A DNA stretch of 64,000 nucleotides, from positions 1 to 64,000 of the forward strand of contig WIXG01000156.1 of NCBI GenBank assembly GCA_009869945.1, given 5' to 3'. Origin of the DNA: Mesaphorura yosii. Taxonomy: Eukaryota; Arthropoda; Collembola; Poduromorpha; Tullbergiidae. Positions 40,521 to 54,892 of the stretch are shown one piece after another; within the stretch, counting starts at the first letter, position 1; every line of letters starts with the position of its first letter. A program made the translations under genes and the position numbers. The notes beneath the pieces are model-generated. The model saw only the letters and a program-made list of their open reading frames with translations. It was not told the DNA's origin and ran no database searches.

Positions 40521-41410
40521 TGTTAAGCAATACTCGGTTCTACTGTACATATTTCTACGTCCTATTCCTGCGTAGTCCACAGCATTTGCTGACAGCTAAA
40601 TAAGAGTCAGTATTCTGATTATTATATTTAAATTTCGCTTCTTCGAATCAGTACGGAAGTTTCATTAAACAATTAAGAAACTCAAGATAAGTTTGAGCAC
40701 TACTGAATGCTACACTTTTTCTACAAAAACATCGTGAGCCGTAACTGCAGGAAGCAGTGCATACACTCACGTTGGAAGTACAATGGCTTTTTCATTTCGT
40801 TGATGAAATGTGTTGAGCTCGTGACTTTGTAATACTCGGTTTCGTAAAAATTCGACGAAGGTGACGTGAACCGAGGTTGCGTCGCAATCGGTCAAAAACA
40901 AAGAAATTACACGACTAGACGAGTTCACAATTGCAGATTTCATAGATAACATCTAATCATCTAACCATACTACTTTGCTATCTTTAGATTGACTCATGTG
41001 AAAGAGCCTTCCATGTTCCATCCAATAATGGCTAACTGTCACTCGTACATAGATCAAACGTCCTGAGCCTGATTCTACGAATTACGCGACCCGTCAGAGA
41101 TGCGACTCGATGTAAGCGACCAGTACAAGAAGCGACCCGGCCTGATTTGAGACAGGACGCGGATAAACACAAGAAGAAAAAAATCAAACGAGAAGCTGAG
41201 CGGAGCGTTACGAACTTTACGATTCTTTCCTTTTCTGCTTACTGAGTTGCGCAGTCGCAGTTCGCTGTTTTAATCTGTTTTAATATTTTAAGTCATTTTA
41301 CCATATCAACTTTTACACTCTTGTGATTTTATTGTTTTATATTCGAGTTTTAAAATATTTTAACATTGGGAAGAAGCACTAAGATAGTGATCATGGCAAC
41401 AGTTTGAACA

Positions 41411-41527
41411 AGTTCGAAAGGTGGTAAAGTGCTTGTGTACCGAGGCTACTCCTACCGCTTCAACAAGAACGGAGTCGACAAGAAGGTTTGGATCTGCACT
41501 CAAGAGAGGGATCATCGTCCGGACTGA
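41411..41527 (+). pseudogene. FLYWCH zinc-finger fragment, probably transposon-derived
   Basis: A short open stretch reads KGGKVLVYRGYSYRFNKNG followed by KKVWICTQERDH and a stop. The spacing of G-K-x-L-x-Y-x-G-Y-x-Y and the W-x-C resembles a FLYWCH finger, a domain found in some insect chromatin proteins and in MULE-type transposases. It lacks a continuing frame, and a second coding-like fragment (GYFHVLQNNKFYIRTQATS, about 41723-41779) lies 200 bases on. I read this as a remnant; the source family is uncertain. Confidence 0.45.
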
Positions 41528-42713
41528 CTATTACTAAGCAATAGCGCTGGTCACTTACTTGGCAGGTGGCTTAAATCGGGTCGCGAATTTCGCAATAAGC
41601 CTGAGCCTAGCCTAACACTATTCCTCTAATGAGTTTGAACCATATGCATCATTATTGAAGGTAGATTAAAGGATGTAGAAAACGTAACGAAGGTTATTAA
41701 AGGCATCAAAGTTCCCGTCTGCGGCTATTTTCATGTGCTCCAAAACAATAAGTTTTATATCCGCACACAAGCGACAAGTGACATTGAGAGGTACGAGCAG
41801 GTGAGGATAATTAAGCTGTAACTAAACAGTAAACTGTACCTGCAAGATCCTCGATAAATTGCCCATTGAATTCGACGTCTTCGAATTCTCCATCGCATAG
41901 AATGGTGCAGATGCTGCTCATAATGTTTAGGACCCAACACCACATATTTTAGCGACTGAAAGTTTTCAAACTGGAAGTCTAGCAAGAATACAGCAAATCG
42001 GTTTCAGAAGGCAGTGTCAAAAGGTCGAAATGATCAATGTGATGATTATTCGAAACGAACTAGTAAACAGTTGAAAATAAAATTGATCAGGTTAAGGCCA
42101 ACAGTGCGATTAACCAAGTTCAAGAGAAATCACGCCAGGAATAAAAATTAGAAATAATACCTCTTCCTCTTTGGCCTATCCGAGAGGGAATAATCACATA
42201 GTTATTCCGACAAGAACAAAACAATAGCATTTGTGCTGCAGGTGCTCAATGCATTTGATACTCGGAATTAGATTGGGCCAACCAGCTAGAAAAGTAATAC
42301 ATGAGTAATGAAGTATGTGTGAATCGCAATTGCAACAAATTGCCCATTCAAGGCATTTTTCTTTTATTTCGGGAGTTTAGATACACATGATGCATGGTAT
42401 TAATATTTTGCATATAAGAGATGACCCTATCAGCAAAATAAACAGTACATCACCTGTTTCTCATTTCTAAGTATATATCGCCACACTTTCATTTTCTAGA
42501 CAAGTCAACAGTTCCATCTAGATAAGAATGTACGACGATTTCCCCCCTGCCAATTGCCTCTGCGCCAATTGCCCCCTGCGATAATTGAACCACACTGCGG
42601 CAACATCCTAGCAAAATCATTAGTCACTATCGAAGGACACGCATAACTGCTTCTCTTCAGTTGAACTGACTGGACATGATAAGAACGAATCCACGACAGA
42701 ATCCCTCTAACTT

Positions 42714-42728
42714 AACCTAACCTAACCT
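42714..42728. repeat. (AACCT)3 short tandem repeat
   Basis: Three perfect AACCT units, the complement of the arthropod-type TTAGG telomere repeat, sit inside the inverted-repeat element. Three units can arise by chance or by polymerase slippage. Confidence 0.6.
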
Positions 42729-42740
42729 GTGTAACATGTT

Positions 42741-42808
42741 GTGTCTCGGGCTCGAACTAGGAGCCTTCAAAGCCGAGTTCAGTCTTCATCATTAGCCACT
42801 GGAGCCAC
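42741..42808 (-). repeat. tRNA-like segment inside the inverted-repeat element
   Basis: On the minus strand GTGGCTC at the 5' end can pair 6 of 7 bases with GAGACAC at the 3' end, an A-box-like GTGGCTAATG follows, and the 3' half carries CTAGTTCGAGCCC, a near-match to the B box. The length of 68 bases is tRNA-like, but the arms are imperfect. Probably a tRNA relic or SINE head. Confidence 0.4.
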
Positions 42809-43399
42809 TGTCCAGTTTGTAAAATAAAAATCTTTTAAATCTGTATTCGATCAAGTAATTTGTGATGTTGCCGCAGTGTAGTTCAATTCTCGCAGGGGGC
42901 AATTGTCGTCAGGGGGTAATTGACGCAGGGGCAATTGGCAGGGGGCAATCGTCGTGCTATGTCTAGATAAAAGGTGATTAAGTAAATTGGTCTATTAATA
43001 CCTCTGATGGCACAGCTGCATTGTAAATACACAATAGGCCATACTCTTCTAAAATAAGTAAAGCCGTTATTTTTAATGCTTTTGATATTGCCACCATTGC
43101 ACCACAATCAGAAATCAGAAGGTAAGAAAAAAATCACAATGATAAAACTTAGCATGAAGAGAACGTGACTCAAAATAATCGAAGAGAGCAAGAGCAAAAA
43201 ATACTTGCTTCTTCAGAAAGTAAGCATTTTACAAGGAAGAGATTAGGCGATTCGCCTTCAAAACAAAGCCAAAATAGTACGGTTACTTTAGATCAATCCC
43301 GGATGGGGAATCAAAGTCAATAAAATCCGTAGACAACTATACTTATGTATGTAATTTCCTCTCAAACACAGTTCTAAGTAACCAAAATACGGTCACACT

Positions 43400-45962
<2,563 letters not shown>

Positions 45963-46009
45963 CTTGCATTGAGTTTTATTTCGATCTCTATCGTGTCCAC
46001 TAGGAACAG

Positions 46010-48770
46010 TTCAAGGTGACAAGATGAATTGATAGTCCCTTAACGTGTAAATTGCTGACAATTTATTATATCTTTTGCTATCAGCAATGAAATTCAATAT
46101 ACTGACTAGTATAGTTTCAGGTGCACCTTATCAGTGATACACAAATTAAAGTTTAAAATGTTTATATACAATGAGACTAGTCACTGTCACAAACACAACG
46201 AATTCAGTTTTAACTTGCACCGTGAGCGATCATAATACTGGCTGTTACGATGCGTAATATTGCGTAGGCGCACTTAGTGTCAGCTCCCACAGTTGAGAAA
46301 TTCTAGGGTAAGCTCATGTTAATGACGTTTAACGTTTGAATTATATTTGTGCGATGCACGAAGGAATAACCTTTTCAACCTTTTTTACTCGATGTTGTGG
46401 CGTGAAATGATAATCATCACGCATGTTTTTGGACGTCAACGTGAATGCCTTTGCATGTAGAAGTTAATCTGCGTCTTTTCCTTGTTATTTGCTGTGGTCA
46501 TTGCTGGGAGACGAATCGGTACACAGTTTTGATTGAAAAAATGCCATAAGTGGACACCCGATCTAAAATCCGGACTTTTTTTACCAGGAATTTAGGCCTG
46601 TTTTAAAATGCCCTGGCCCCTGGATTATGCAGCAATTATTTCATTGACATTCTTTTTCCCATGCTGTGCACTGCGTTTGTGCTTTTTTGACTAGGAGTCT
46701 GGAATTGGAAGCTGCAAAAGTCTTTGCTGAAGGGTGAAGCAAATTGCTCTTGTCTACAATATGAGTTGCCAGAGCTTAACGACATCAAAGGAGTCAAAAT
46801 GTAACGTCAGTGTACAGTTTATGACATCTTGTTTTATGTCATCATCATGCTCTTTTAATGCTCTACCGTCAGGTTCTTATGACATGACAATCCTCCAGCC
46901 CAATGCATTCCCAAACTAAAAAGGAATTAATGCAACGGTACTTTTTCGTGAAAGGAAGCTTGGATGAAACTAACTAGTAGTATTTACCAATTTTTATTAT
47001 GCACGGGGATCATAATGCTTGACATTAAAGTTGGCAAATAGTTTTGATACTTTTCGCAGAATAGCATGAGATGCCGTCGTAATCATGCACATGGGCGAAC
47101 GTATGGCATTTTTCTTATGGAACGCGCAGCGAGTCTCAATTTTCCCTAGCGAAACGGGTTCAGCTTTGCCACTCGGGTAGCTAGAGCTAAAGTCTCATGC
47201 GATCCTCAAATCCGGATTTTCCAGAGACGAATTATTGAAGATTCATAACCAATTTAACTACCACATACATGCTTTCTTTTTATGGCTGATCTTAGAGTTT
47301 CTGCGCCTTCGACGTAATCAACGTTTTTACATTTTTTATTTTATTTAATACGTTTACTATCATTAGCCATTACACAGTTTGGAATTTATGCTTCCTTTCT
47401 CTGTAGCCTGGAAATCTAATACTTGTAAATTATTGGGGACTATATATAAAACACATTACACAATATTCCTCGATAAATTGACAGTCATAATTTCACAATT
47501 CTTGAGTTATGTGCTCCTGATAACATAATTTCCATGGATTGTATGTACCTAATATTTTTCTTGCTTCACATTTTGGTGATAAGAGCTGTGAAGGAGTGAC
47601 TCATATAACTAATGTGACTTTAGTTTCAAATTCCAACGTCCCACACATCAGTATCAGTGACTCGTCTCATCGTTTAATGGGTCTTTGTCTTTGGTTTTCC
47701 AGTCCTGGACTGAAAATTAGTTGATGGCAGCTGAGAACAGTAAGGAGGTTCATTCGAAATGTAATAAATGGAGTTGGAGTTCGCCTTTCGTGTGATTCAT
47801 CGATTCCTTATTCTTAAGCCTGAAATTAATATTTTATGTTACAATGTGAAAACACTTCTCATTTTTCATCCATTTCTAGGAACCAGCTCCCTCAAGCAGA
47901 GACAGTTTCTTATTTCATGGTTTCTTAAACAGAAAATTCTGATTAGTAATTACTTTAATTACAAACTGAAATGCGACACTCTTTTGAGCATGATTAATTT
48001 TTGCAAAGTGTCTGAAACGCCTCATATTCAATAAACCCACCTAATATGAGATGATGTGAGCAGGCTTCGCCTTTTTATTTTTGAGACTCCAAGACAGTTC
48101 ATATCTACAGGTAGTAATTTACTATAATCAGGTGCCATTTATGAACTGAAGGATGATCCTTGACTTTATATTAGCGTTGAAATCACGTTAACTATTAACT
48201 TCACATGTCGGCGTATTCCATGTCGATAATTCTGCGATTTTATGCACAAAAAAAATTCCGTACTCCATGCAACAGATTATGAGAACTTGACGCCACAGTC
48301 TTCCTCCATTGGCTTGTGCAAGTGCAGCGAATTAGTACAAAATTGCAGTCGTTATCATTTTAGCATCATAATCATAGTTAATTTTCTTACAAGCCAAGCG
48401 CATATTATTTTAGAAAACACGCTTTTCATTTCACGAAGCAATATTGACACGCTCCCTTTCAATTTTGCGATTAAGCAATATCATTAGGTAGAAGTTCGGC
48501 TCAACATAAACCGTAAACCTGCTGAATGTAGATGCACAATCAGATGGACCTCGATGACAATGGTTTGCCGGCCTGGCCGTGATCTTATGACTTCTGGTCT
48601 GACAACAAAGCACAATAAATGCCGTCGAAGAGATGATACTCACAGTTCATATGCACTTTTGAAAAATGAATGTTTGATAGTACCAGAGTTCTTTCAATAA
48701 CCATCAATATGGTTTCTCATATTATGGAAGCCGTCACGATCGTAACCTACGAATGATTAAAACACCTTAC
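46010..48770. other. Probable first intron / intergenic, no gene seen
   Basis: About 2.8 kb without supportable coding sequence. If the 48771-49054 exon belongs to AMPK alpha, this is its large 5' intron. Confidence 0.4.
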
Positions 48771-49054
48771 CCTCGACTTCCTTTAAGTGAAAACAAACGT
48801 CTCGCAAGCACCGAGATCGATTCAAAATGAGACGGATGATGTTCAGTCGCATCTTTCCCAGCGGCTGGAGACGTAGGCTTCGGTGGCTTCTTGGAGGATG
48901 AGGCTGAAGATGACGCACGGCTCGTACCTGGCGTTGCAGGTGTTGGTGTTTCCGGGGATGACCTGTGTCGTTCACGACCCTTGATCTTCTCCACGATTTC
49001 CTTCGGTTTCTCTTTCATTGACGTGCTACGTGGTGACTCTGTCGGCTGATTCAT
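48771..49054 (-). CDS. Probable alternative 5' coding exon of AMPK alpha (Ser/Pro/Lys-rich)
   Basis: A strong acceptor (CTTTTTCTCTATCCACTCTCAG) is followed directly by ATG at 49054. The frame MNQPTESPRSTSMKEK... stays open for 94 codons and two bases to a GTAAGG donor at 48770. An acceptor at 46001-46000 (CTGTTCCTAG) opens an exon whose first 37 bases are free of stops and continue in phase into the AMPK start codon at 45962. Joined, the exons add 107 residues, rich in Ser, Pro, Thr and Lys (TPATPGTSRASSSASSSKK), giving a 653-residue isoform. A further upstream exon ends at 49283 with a GTAAGT donor and may be the 5' leader. Alternatively this is a separate gene; splicing to AMPK is inferred. 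Confidence 0.5.
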
Positions 49055-49283
49055 CTGAGAGTGGATAGAGAAAAAGGAACGCGATTGAGACTTGAGACGA
49101 TCAGACATCTTACCATGGAAGGTGATTACGAAAGCAAATGACCGTCCTCTGATATGGTATGAAATGCGATTAAATGCAAAGTACTTTAGCTGAACGCCCT
49201 TCCTTTTGTAGCGGATCAATTTGTGCAATGAAACAATGAGTATTTCGAAACACAGAGGAATCCATAGTGACTTCCAACTTACC

Positions 49284-50217
49284 TTAGATTGCTGTCTTGT
49301 TTCGGTCTGTTTTCTAGAAACAAGCAGCTCAAGACACAAAAAGAAGGCACTGCGGATTGACTGACAGTAGAGAAATGGCAAGTGGCAATTTCAATTCCAA
49401 ATGATGACACTTCTTGGCACTTAATTGTGGAATGAACACTCTACTGAGAAAAATTGCTAAGACTAAGTTGGCAGAAGCCGTCGGTCCTCCAGTCTTTCTC
49501 AAGAGGAGTACAAAGTGAGACTATAAAGCAGAAAGCGCAACAGGGTGCAATATGCAAACTCTTGCTGTTGCTGATGCTGAATGACAAAAGAAGAACTGTG
49601 ATCAGATCTAAAGCTAAGGAAAAATGGATTCGATTCTTGAGACAAAGAACTCCCTGACAGATACGTTACCAGAGCCAGTAGTAAAAGGATAGCCGAAATA
49701 GAGTTGCGAATACGAGGAGACTGCTGAAGAGAGTCGACAGAAGCAATGTGATATGAATTAGAAAGAACTTGACTCTTTTAGCCTCCCTGGATTGCGCATC
49801 TATGATGGTTGTGTTGAACGCGCTGATTCTGACTCTGTCCTCAGAAACTGTGAGTGCTAAGGCTACTTGGACGATGATTATGATCAGGGCGTGGAAGAGG
49901 AAACGAGGAAGGCTGCAGAGGAGTGAAAAACGTCTATGTCGAGGCAGTGGGAAAGTCAGATGAAAACGTAGTTACAAGTACATTATTGGGAGACGAAGAA
50001 TACCCAAACCCTTCCAAACCACTGATACGAAGAATATTTAAAAGTTGACTTGTAGTTCCCAAGAAACCAGGCACGTGAATGTTGAATTCACTCGTTCCAA
50101 TAAATTGTGACAAGTGTCGTCCACGATTGTGTCGTATTTTTCTTTCAAGCGATTTCTTCAGCTTCATATCGGAATAATAACGAGACAACAATTAAGCCAA
50201 AAATACAACCTTTATGA
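49284..50217. other. No confirmed gene; possible decayed coding patch
   Basis: A plus-strand stretch at about 49780-49970 reads SLPGLRIYDGCVERADSDS and GYLDDDYDQGVEEETRKAAE with stops between. It may be a dead gene or an element remnant; no family is recognised. Confidence 0.25.
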
Positions 50218-50377
50218 CTATGACTGTCTGGGCTGCTTGACAAAATCGTGAATTCTGTTCATATTCTGTTGCATATTACACATTAGGAAACTTCCACAAC
50301 AGTCAATGGCTGATTTCATGTGTGACTGGAAAGTAAAGACAGTATCTGCCATTGAATCGTCGTACGGGCACCTGCAT
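50218..50377 (-). CDS. Candidate last exon of an unrecognised small Cys-containing protein
   Basis: After a good acceptor (TTATGGTTCATTTCAG) the frame CRCPYDDSMADTV... runs 52 codons with further cysteines (DCCGSFLMC) to a stop at 50218. A possible upstream exon with KDFAVRDKEEE ends at an AG|GTACCA donor in the matching phase. The family is unknown, and the gene may be spurious. Confidence 0.28.
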
Positions 50378-51233
50378 CTGAAATGAACCATAAAAATTAT
50401 TCGGCGTGTCAAATTTTGAGACTGGTCCATGTTTTAGTGGTACCCTTTCTTCTTCTTTGTCTCTGACGGCGAAATCCTTTCTCGACAAGAGTATGGTTTC
50501 AATATATCCAAGTCCTTAGCGATGAATTTTTGCGACTCTCAGATCAAAATTTCATCAAATTAGTAATGAACGAGCTGCTGTCCAAATCAAACAAGTAAAA
50601 TCATATGCGATAGTGCCTTGCTGACACATATGGTGAGTTTAACGTGAGAAATAACATGATAAATGAGTCCATCCCATGGTCCGGTAATGGTGTAAATAAT
50701 GACAGGTTAAATAATTACCCTCATTCAAATGTTATACATCAAAAATTCAGATAAGAGCTTTTAAGCGCTACAAGTATTGAGAAACATCCTGCCATTATCC
50801 ATCAAATTCTTCCTGGAAGTTCAATGATTGTGTAAGATTTTCTACCAGTCCGTCTACTAAATTATTGCTTTAGCCAACTGCATGCTTTAGGTCTTAGGTA
50901 TCGCTAAATCGTAACTATAAATGGCCGATGAGTAAATCTGAAAGTTTATTTAGCCAGGGTCGTTCCCAAATTCTCGTTGATGATGTCATTATCCATTTGG
51001 AACCGTTATGTCAGCAGGCTCACATTTAACTAATTTGATGCATGTTCCTAGACCAAAATGGCTTGTCTTATTTGCAGTTGGCCAACTTTGACAGGCATGA
51101 CAGGCGTTATCACAACCTCGAGTAAATTGGATGTATAAACATTTTGCCTTTAAAGCCCAACGTCTGATGAGATGACGCTCTCAGTACCGTCCACCGCTGG
51201 AAACTGCTTAGAATCAAGCATCCAGGCATTACA
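50378..51233. other. Intergenic, nothing recognised
   Basis: AT-rich sequence with no supported features apart from a possible upstream exon of the 50218-50377 candidate (50440-50520). Confidence 0.35.
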
Positions 51234-51967
51234 ATGCTACTATCAGCTAAGGTTGTGTTCTTAAGCCTGATTGTGTTCGTTGGGTTGCTGAAATTCACGG
51301 AAGGTAAGTGATCACTGACAAATTCATATAAAGAAAGAATCGGAACTGATTATTAAGATCAAGAAGGTCATGAGTTAGAAAGATCTAGAAGATCGGTATT
51401 GATCTGTAAGGTCAGGAAGGTCCTCACTCGGAGAGCTTAGCAAGACAAACAAGCGGAACATACATCAGAAGATTAATAAAATCTGTTGTAATCTTTAAGA
51501 TCAGGCATGATCTGTTAAATCAGGAGGACACACGGACATTTCATCTAGTTCTTGGCAGAACATTATGATCGACGAATGATTTTCAATCTCTAGATACTTT
51601 CTTTGTCAGCCAGGTTAGGATTTTTGAGATCAGCGACTTGGCATATCATATTTGTTCATCATTTCATGGTGGCTTCTATCATTTATTTTCAGCGATATTT
51701 TCTTCTGCCCTGACGAATGAAGCCAACAAATTGGAGAAGATGGTGGAAATGCAATTGGAGTACATTAAAAAGCTGGCAACAATGACCGATGATGGTAATC
51801 GACATCGAAGGGAGCTCATCGCCATCACAAAGAAGCAGGTTGGAATGATCGATGATATGCTCGACCACATTAAGAAGAAAGGCAAGAAGGAGACTCGACC
51901 ACTCCGAAGGAGACCCAGGCCTACCAAGAAGCCAACAGATGACGAACAAGACGATAATGATAGCTAA
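51234..51967 (+). CDS. Small secreted Lys-rich helical protein, unknown function
   Basis: Two exons (51234-51303 and 51693-51967) join in phase to 114 residues. Exon 1 encodes a classic signal peptide (MLLSAKVVFLSLIVFVGLL) and ends one base into a codon; exon 2 follows a TTATTTTCAG acceptor. The mature chain is predicted helical and amphipathic (NKLEKMVEMQLEYIKKLA, ITKKQVGMIDDMLDHIKKK), then a basic Arg/Pro-rich segment (RPLRRRPRPTKKP) and an acidic end (DDEQDDNDS). There are no cysteines. I recognise no family. The signal peptide is confined to its own exon, as often seen in secreted arthropod peptides. The 389-base intron holds degenerate AGATC/AGGTC repeats. Confidence 0.72.
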
Positions 51968-53371
51968 TTAGCAGAAATATTATAGGTCTAATTGAGCTAA
52001 TCAGTTGTTAAACTCAGCTGACGTTGCTTACTTGCACATCACTTCATAATTAAAAAAGGCATGGAATTAAGCTGCCATTAAAAAAAGGATTTTCTTGCAC
52101 TATTTTATCGAAAGTTGCATCAGCTGAATTGTGCACTATATTAGTACATGAAATGCACTACTTAATTTACTTAGTATACAGCTAAGCAGTGTGAACCTTT
52201 TTTAAGCTAATTTGCTTGCAGTCCTCGTTTCTGTATTCACATTTACTGTCACACCAAAAGATAATTACTACCATTTCACTTGATACGTGGCCAATCCGAA
52301 TATTTTCATCCTAGAAGACGGGTATCTTGGCTAGTGAGAAAAGATATGACTGCATGAAGTTTGCACAAATAACTGCCTGGAAGGTACTAACAGATGGATT
52401 AAATCACTTGGGACTTTTAGAGAGCGGCATGTTCTCGGGAGATTCTTGTTCCTTTCCTCCGTTACATTGATAAAAAAAACTGAAGAGCATGGCCTTCTTT
52501 TAAGAAACATCAATCTCGACTTTTGCTTGTTAAAATATATATCCATAACTCGCAATTGGGCACTTGCACCTGTCCTATTTTCTTTAAGCAGTACAAATGC
52601 AAAAATATTTACGGGATTGCCTAAGATCAGAAGCTCGTCTCAGATCCCGATTCCGCAAAGAATTTAACAATTGGTCAATAAAGAAAGAGGAAAACCTGCA
52701 CACGCGAAGAGGCACTACTTGTTCAGTAAATGTCAACATTTTATTACAATTGTATCCATATCCAATGTGACGACTGATATAAATAACTTTTAAATTTGGT
52801 TGCATAAATGGATTAAATAGTGCATTTCAAAAACCGTTAAAAGTTATGGTTCAACTGATGCAGCATTTAAATAAAATAGTGCAAGAAAATCCTTTTTTTA
52901 ATAGCAAAAGTAAGTTTATCCGATTAAAGATAAATCCTTATCTTATCGTTATGAATACTGGTAAGCTAAGAAAGTACTTAATCGAAAGCTCCGCACCTCA
53001 GAAAAAGACCAAACCGAATTTCCCAATAACACATCCTTTATTTACCAGAGTTTGCTTCTATCACAAAAATTACCTTGGCTTGACTCGCCCGTTTTAAGGA
53101 TCATCAGTGAACTGGAATATAATTTGTTCGACAGCGTAACTAATATCGACGGTGTTAAGAGTTTTTCTAGTAGAAGTGACTACAAAATTTAAAACTAAGA
53201 CTTCCTTCTGTTAGAAACTAAATACTTGGCACCAAATAATCGGTTTGGAGAGGCTCCATTTTGATCAATTTTTAAGACTTGAATTCGTGAGGAATCTTAA
53301 CTTAGTACACAATTGCGTTGGAAAATTGAATAAGGCTATCGCATAAAATGCCAGACCAGTGAAAGGGAAAT
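51968..53371. other. Intergenic, AT-rich
   Basis: 3' flanks of two convergent genes. Open frames such as 52846-53097 look like translated AT-rich DNA and show no domain. Confidence 0.4.
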
Positions 53372-54892
53372 TTAAGTTTGGAACATTTTCTTCGTAGTCT
53401 CTTTCTCCTTCTCGACAGCGGCGGCCTCATAGTCGCCTATTACTTTGAGCTCTTTGGCAACTGCAGATTTCAATTTGTAGTCCAGTTCAAGTGCTTTATT
53501 GAGATCATGACGACCTTTGTCAAATTCACCGACTTTGCCATAGCAGATTCCACGTCGAAAGTATCCTTTTATATTTTCTGAAATTAAAATAATAGTGCAT
53601 GTGAATATTTTCCGTGAAATGATTAAGTAAATTCAAATGGACCATAAAATGCAAGCATTTAAATTCAGCGTACCTGAATCCGTTCCTAATACGGTATTGA
53701 GATGTTCGAGTGCTCCATAATATTCTTCAAACTTCATCAAGCAAAATGCATAATTTAGCAGCAATGGGACTTTTGCCCATTCAAATGCCTTCATTTCTTC
53801 GCTTCCTGGTTTTTCCCTAAAATGATAAAATATAATGAAAACAGCGAAAAGTACCTTAGAACTTCAGGTATAATAAAATTTATTCACTTTAATGCCAACT
53901 GTTCAATCCGTGCAATTGCCTCGTGATAAACCATTTTAGCACCTTCAATATCTCCATTCGAAAATTTTGTGTTTCCTTCTTGTTTAAGCATAGGAATCGA
54001 CTCCAATTTCTCATCTTCCGTCAACAACCATGATTCCTTCTCATACTCCCCTGCTGTCTCAACTCGAAGTATTTCTGCAATGAGATTAATGAGATAATTG
54101 AATTAGGCCTAGTTGCAGGTTTGGTAATTGGCAAGTGTCATGAACAGCAAAAACTATAACCTACCAAAAGTGTACTTCATGTCCACAGGATTCCCGAACA
54201 ATTTATCTAAATCCGGGTAGCCACAACCTTTCGTCATCATACCACAGCAATGATGGGATCCTTGCTCATGCCCGTGACCATTACTGGATTTGGGACGGTG
54301 GGTATCTCTTAAGGTTTTCGATAATAGCGGATAGCTTGAAGTAAACTGTGGACAAAATTAGTATACTACTATGGTTTTGGTAGCTATACTGCATAAGGTT
54401 GGTAAAATTAACAGGCAGTGAAAGCTTACTTGTTTGGGCACCGTAAACGAGGCAACCTCGCCCACAGTCATGGTTCTGATAATTGCTTCCCAGATTTCAA
54501 TTTTAAACTTCTTTCCAGTAATAAGCTCCATAGGTTTTCCCATATCACGCGAGTCGTCTAGGAGAGTCTCGTCGTCATCAAGTAAAGTGGTCCGGAAATG
54601 AAATGTTACCTAAAATTCAGGTTCAGAGTAAGTGAAATGAGAGCCACATTCATGTAAATAAGTTTATAAACATTACCCTTGAGCCTGGTATATAATCAGG
54701 CATTGGTCCTTTGCCAGCATGAAGTAGCTGCTTCTCCACATTCTGTGGTAGGTGCCCAAGCGGAAGGTTGTCGAGAAGACTGTCTAAATTCTGTGCAGCC
54801 ATCATGCAAGGAACTGGTTTCGTGTAGAGATACCCCTGAAAATCATATCCAGGTGTCATAAATTTCGCTTCTGGCCTATCCCTTGAATTCAT
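53372..54892 (-). CDS. AIP: AH receptor-interacting protein (FKBP-like/TPR co-chaperone)
   Basis: Six minus-strand exons (54892-54677, 54609-54430, 54345-54165, 54074-53888, 53816-53674, 53577-53372) join in phase to about 370 residues; human AIP has 330. After an N-terminal extension of about 45 residues comes the FKBP-like domain: [39 protein letters not shown] and FTVPKQ. The family's SHHCCGMM segment and a three-motif TPR region follow ([51 protein letters not shown]). The end is Lys/Glu-rich. AIP binds HSP90 and client receptors in the cytosol; the FKBP-like domain in this family generally lacks prolyl isomerase activity. The gene is divergent from the mitochondrial EF-Tu gene with 1.1 kb between starts. 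Confidence 0.93.

Larger units (their letters stand above)
42533..42951. mobile_element. Inverted-repeat (MITE/foldback-like) element
   Basis: The left arm 42533-42608 and the reverse complement of the right arm 42866-42951 match closely over about 75-85 bases (for example ACTGCGGCAACATC at the inner ends and CCCCCTGCCAATTGCC at the outer ends). Each arm carries repeated CAATTGCCCCCTGCG-like units; the right arm has one extra unit of about 18-20 bases. The 257-base centre holds an (AACCT)3 run and a tRNA-like segment. No open frame is present. The structure fits a non-autonomous foldback or MITE element. Confidence 0.75.

Noticed and set aside
48242-48487. 81-residue plus-strand frame
   Set aside because: AT-rich with no domain or splice support.
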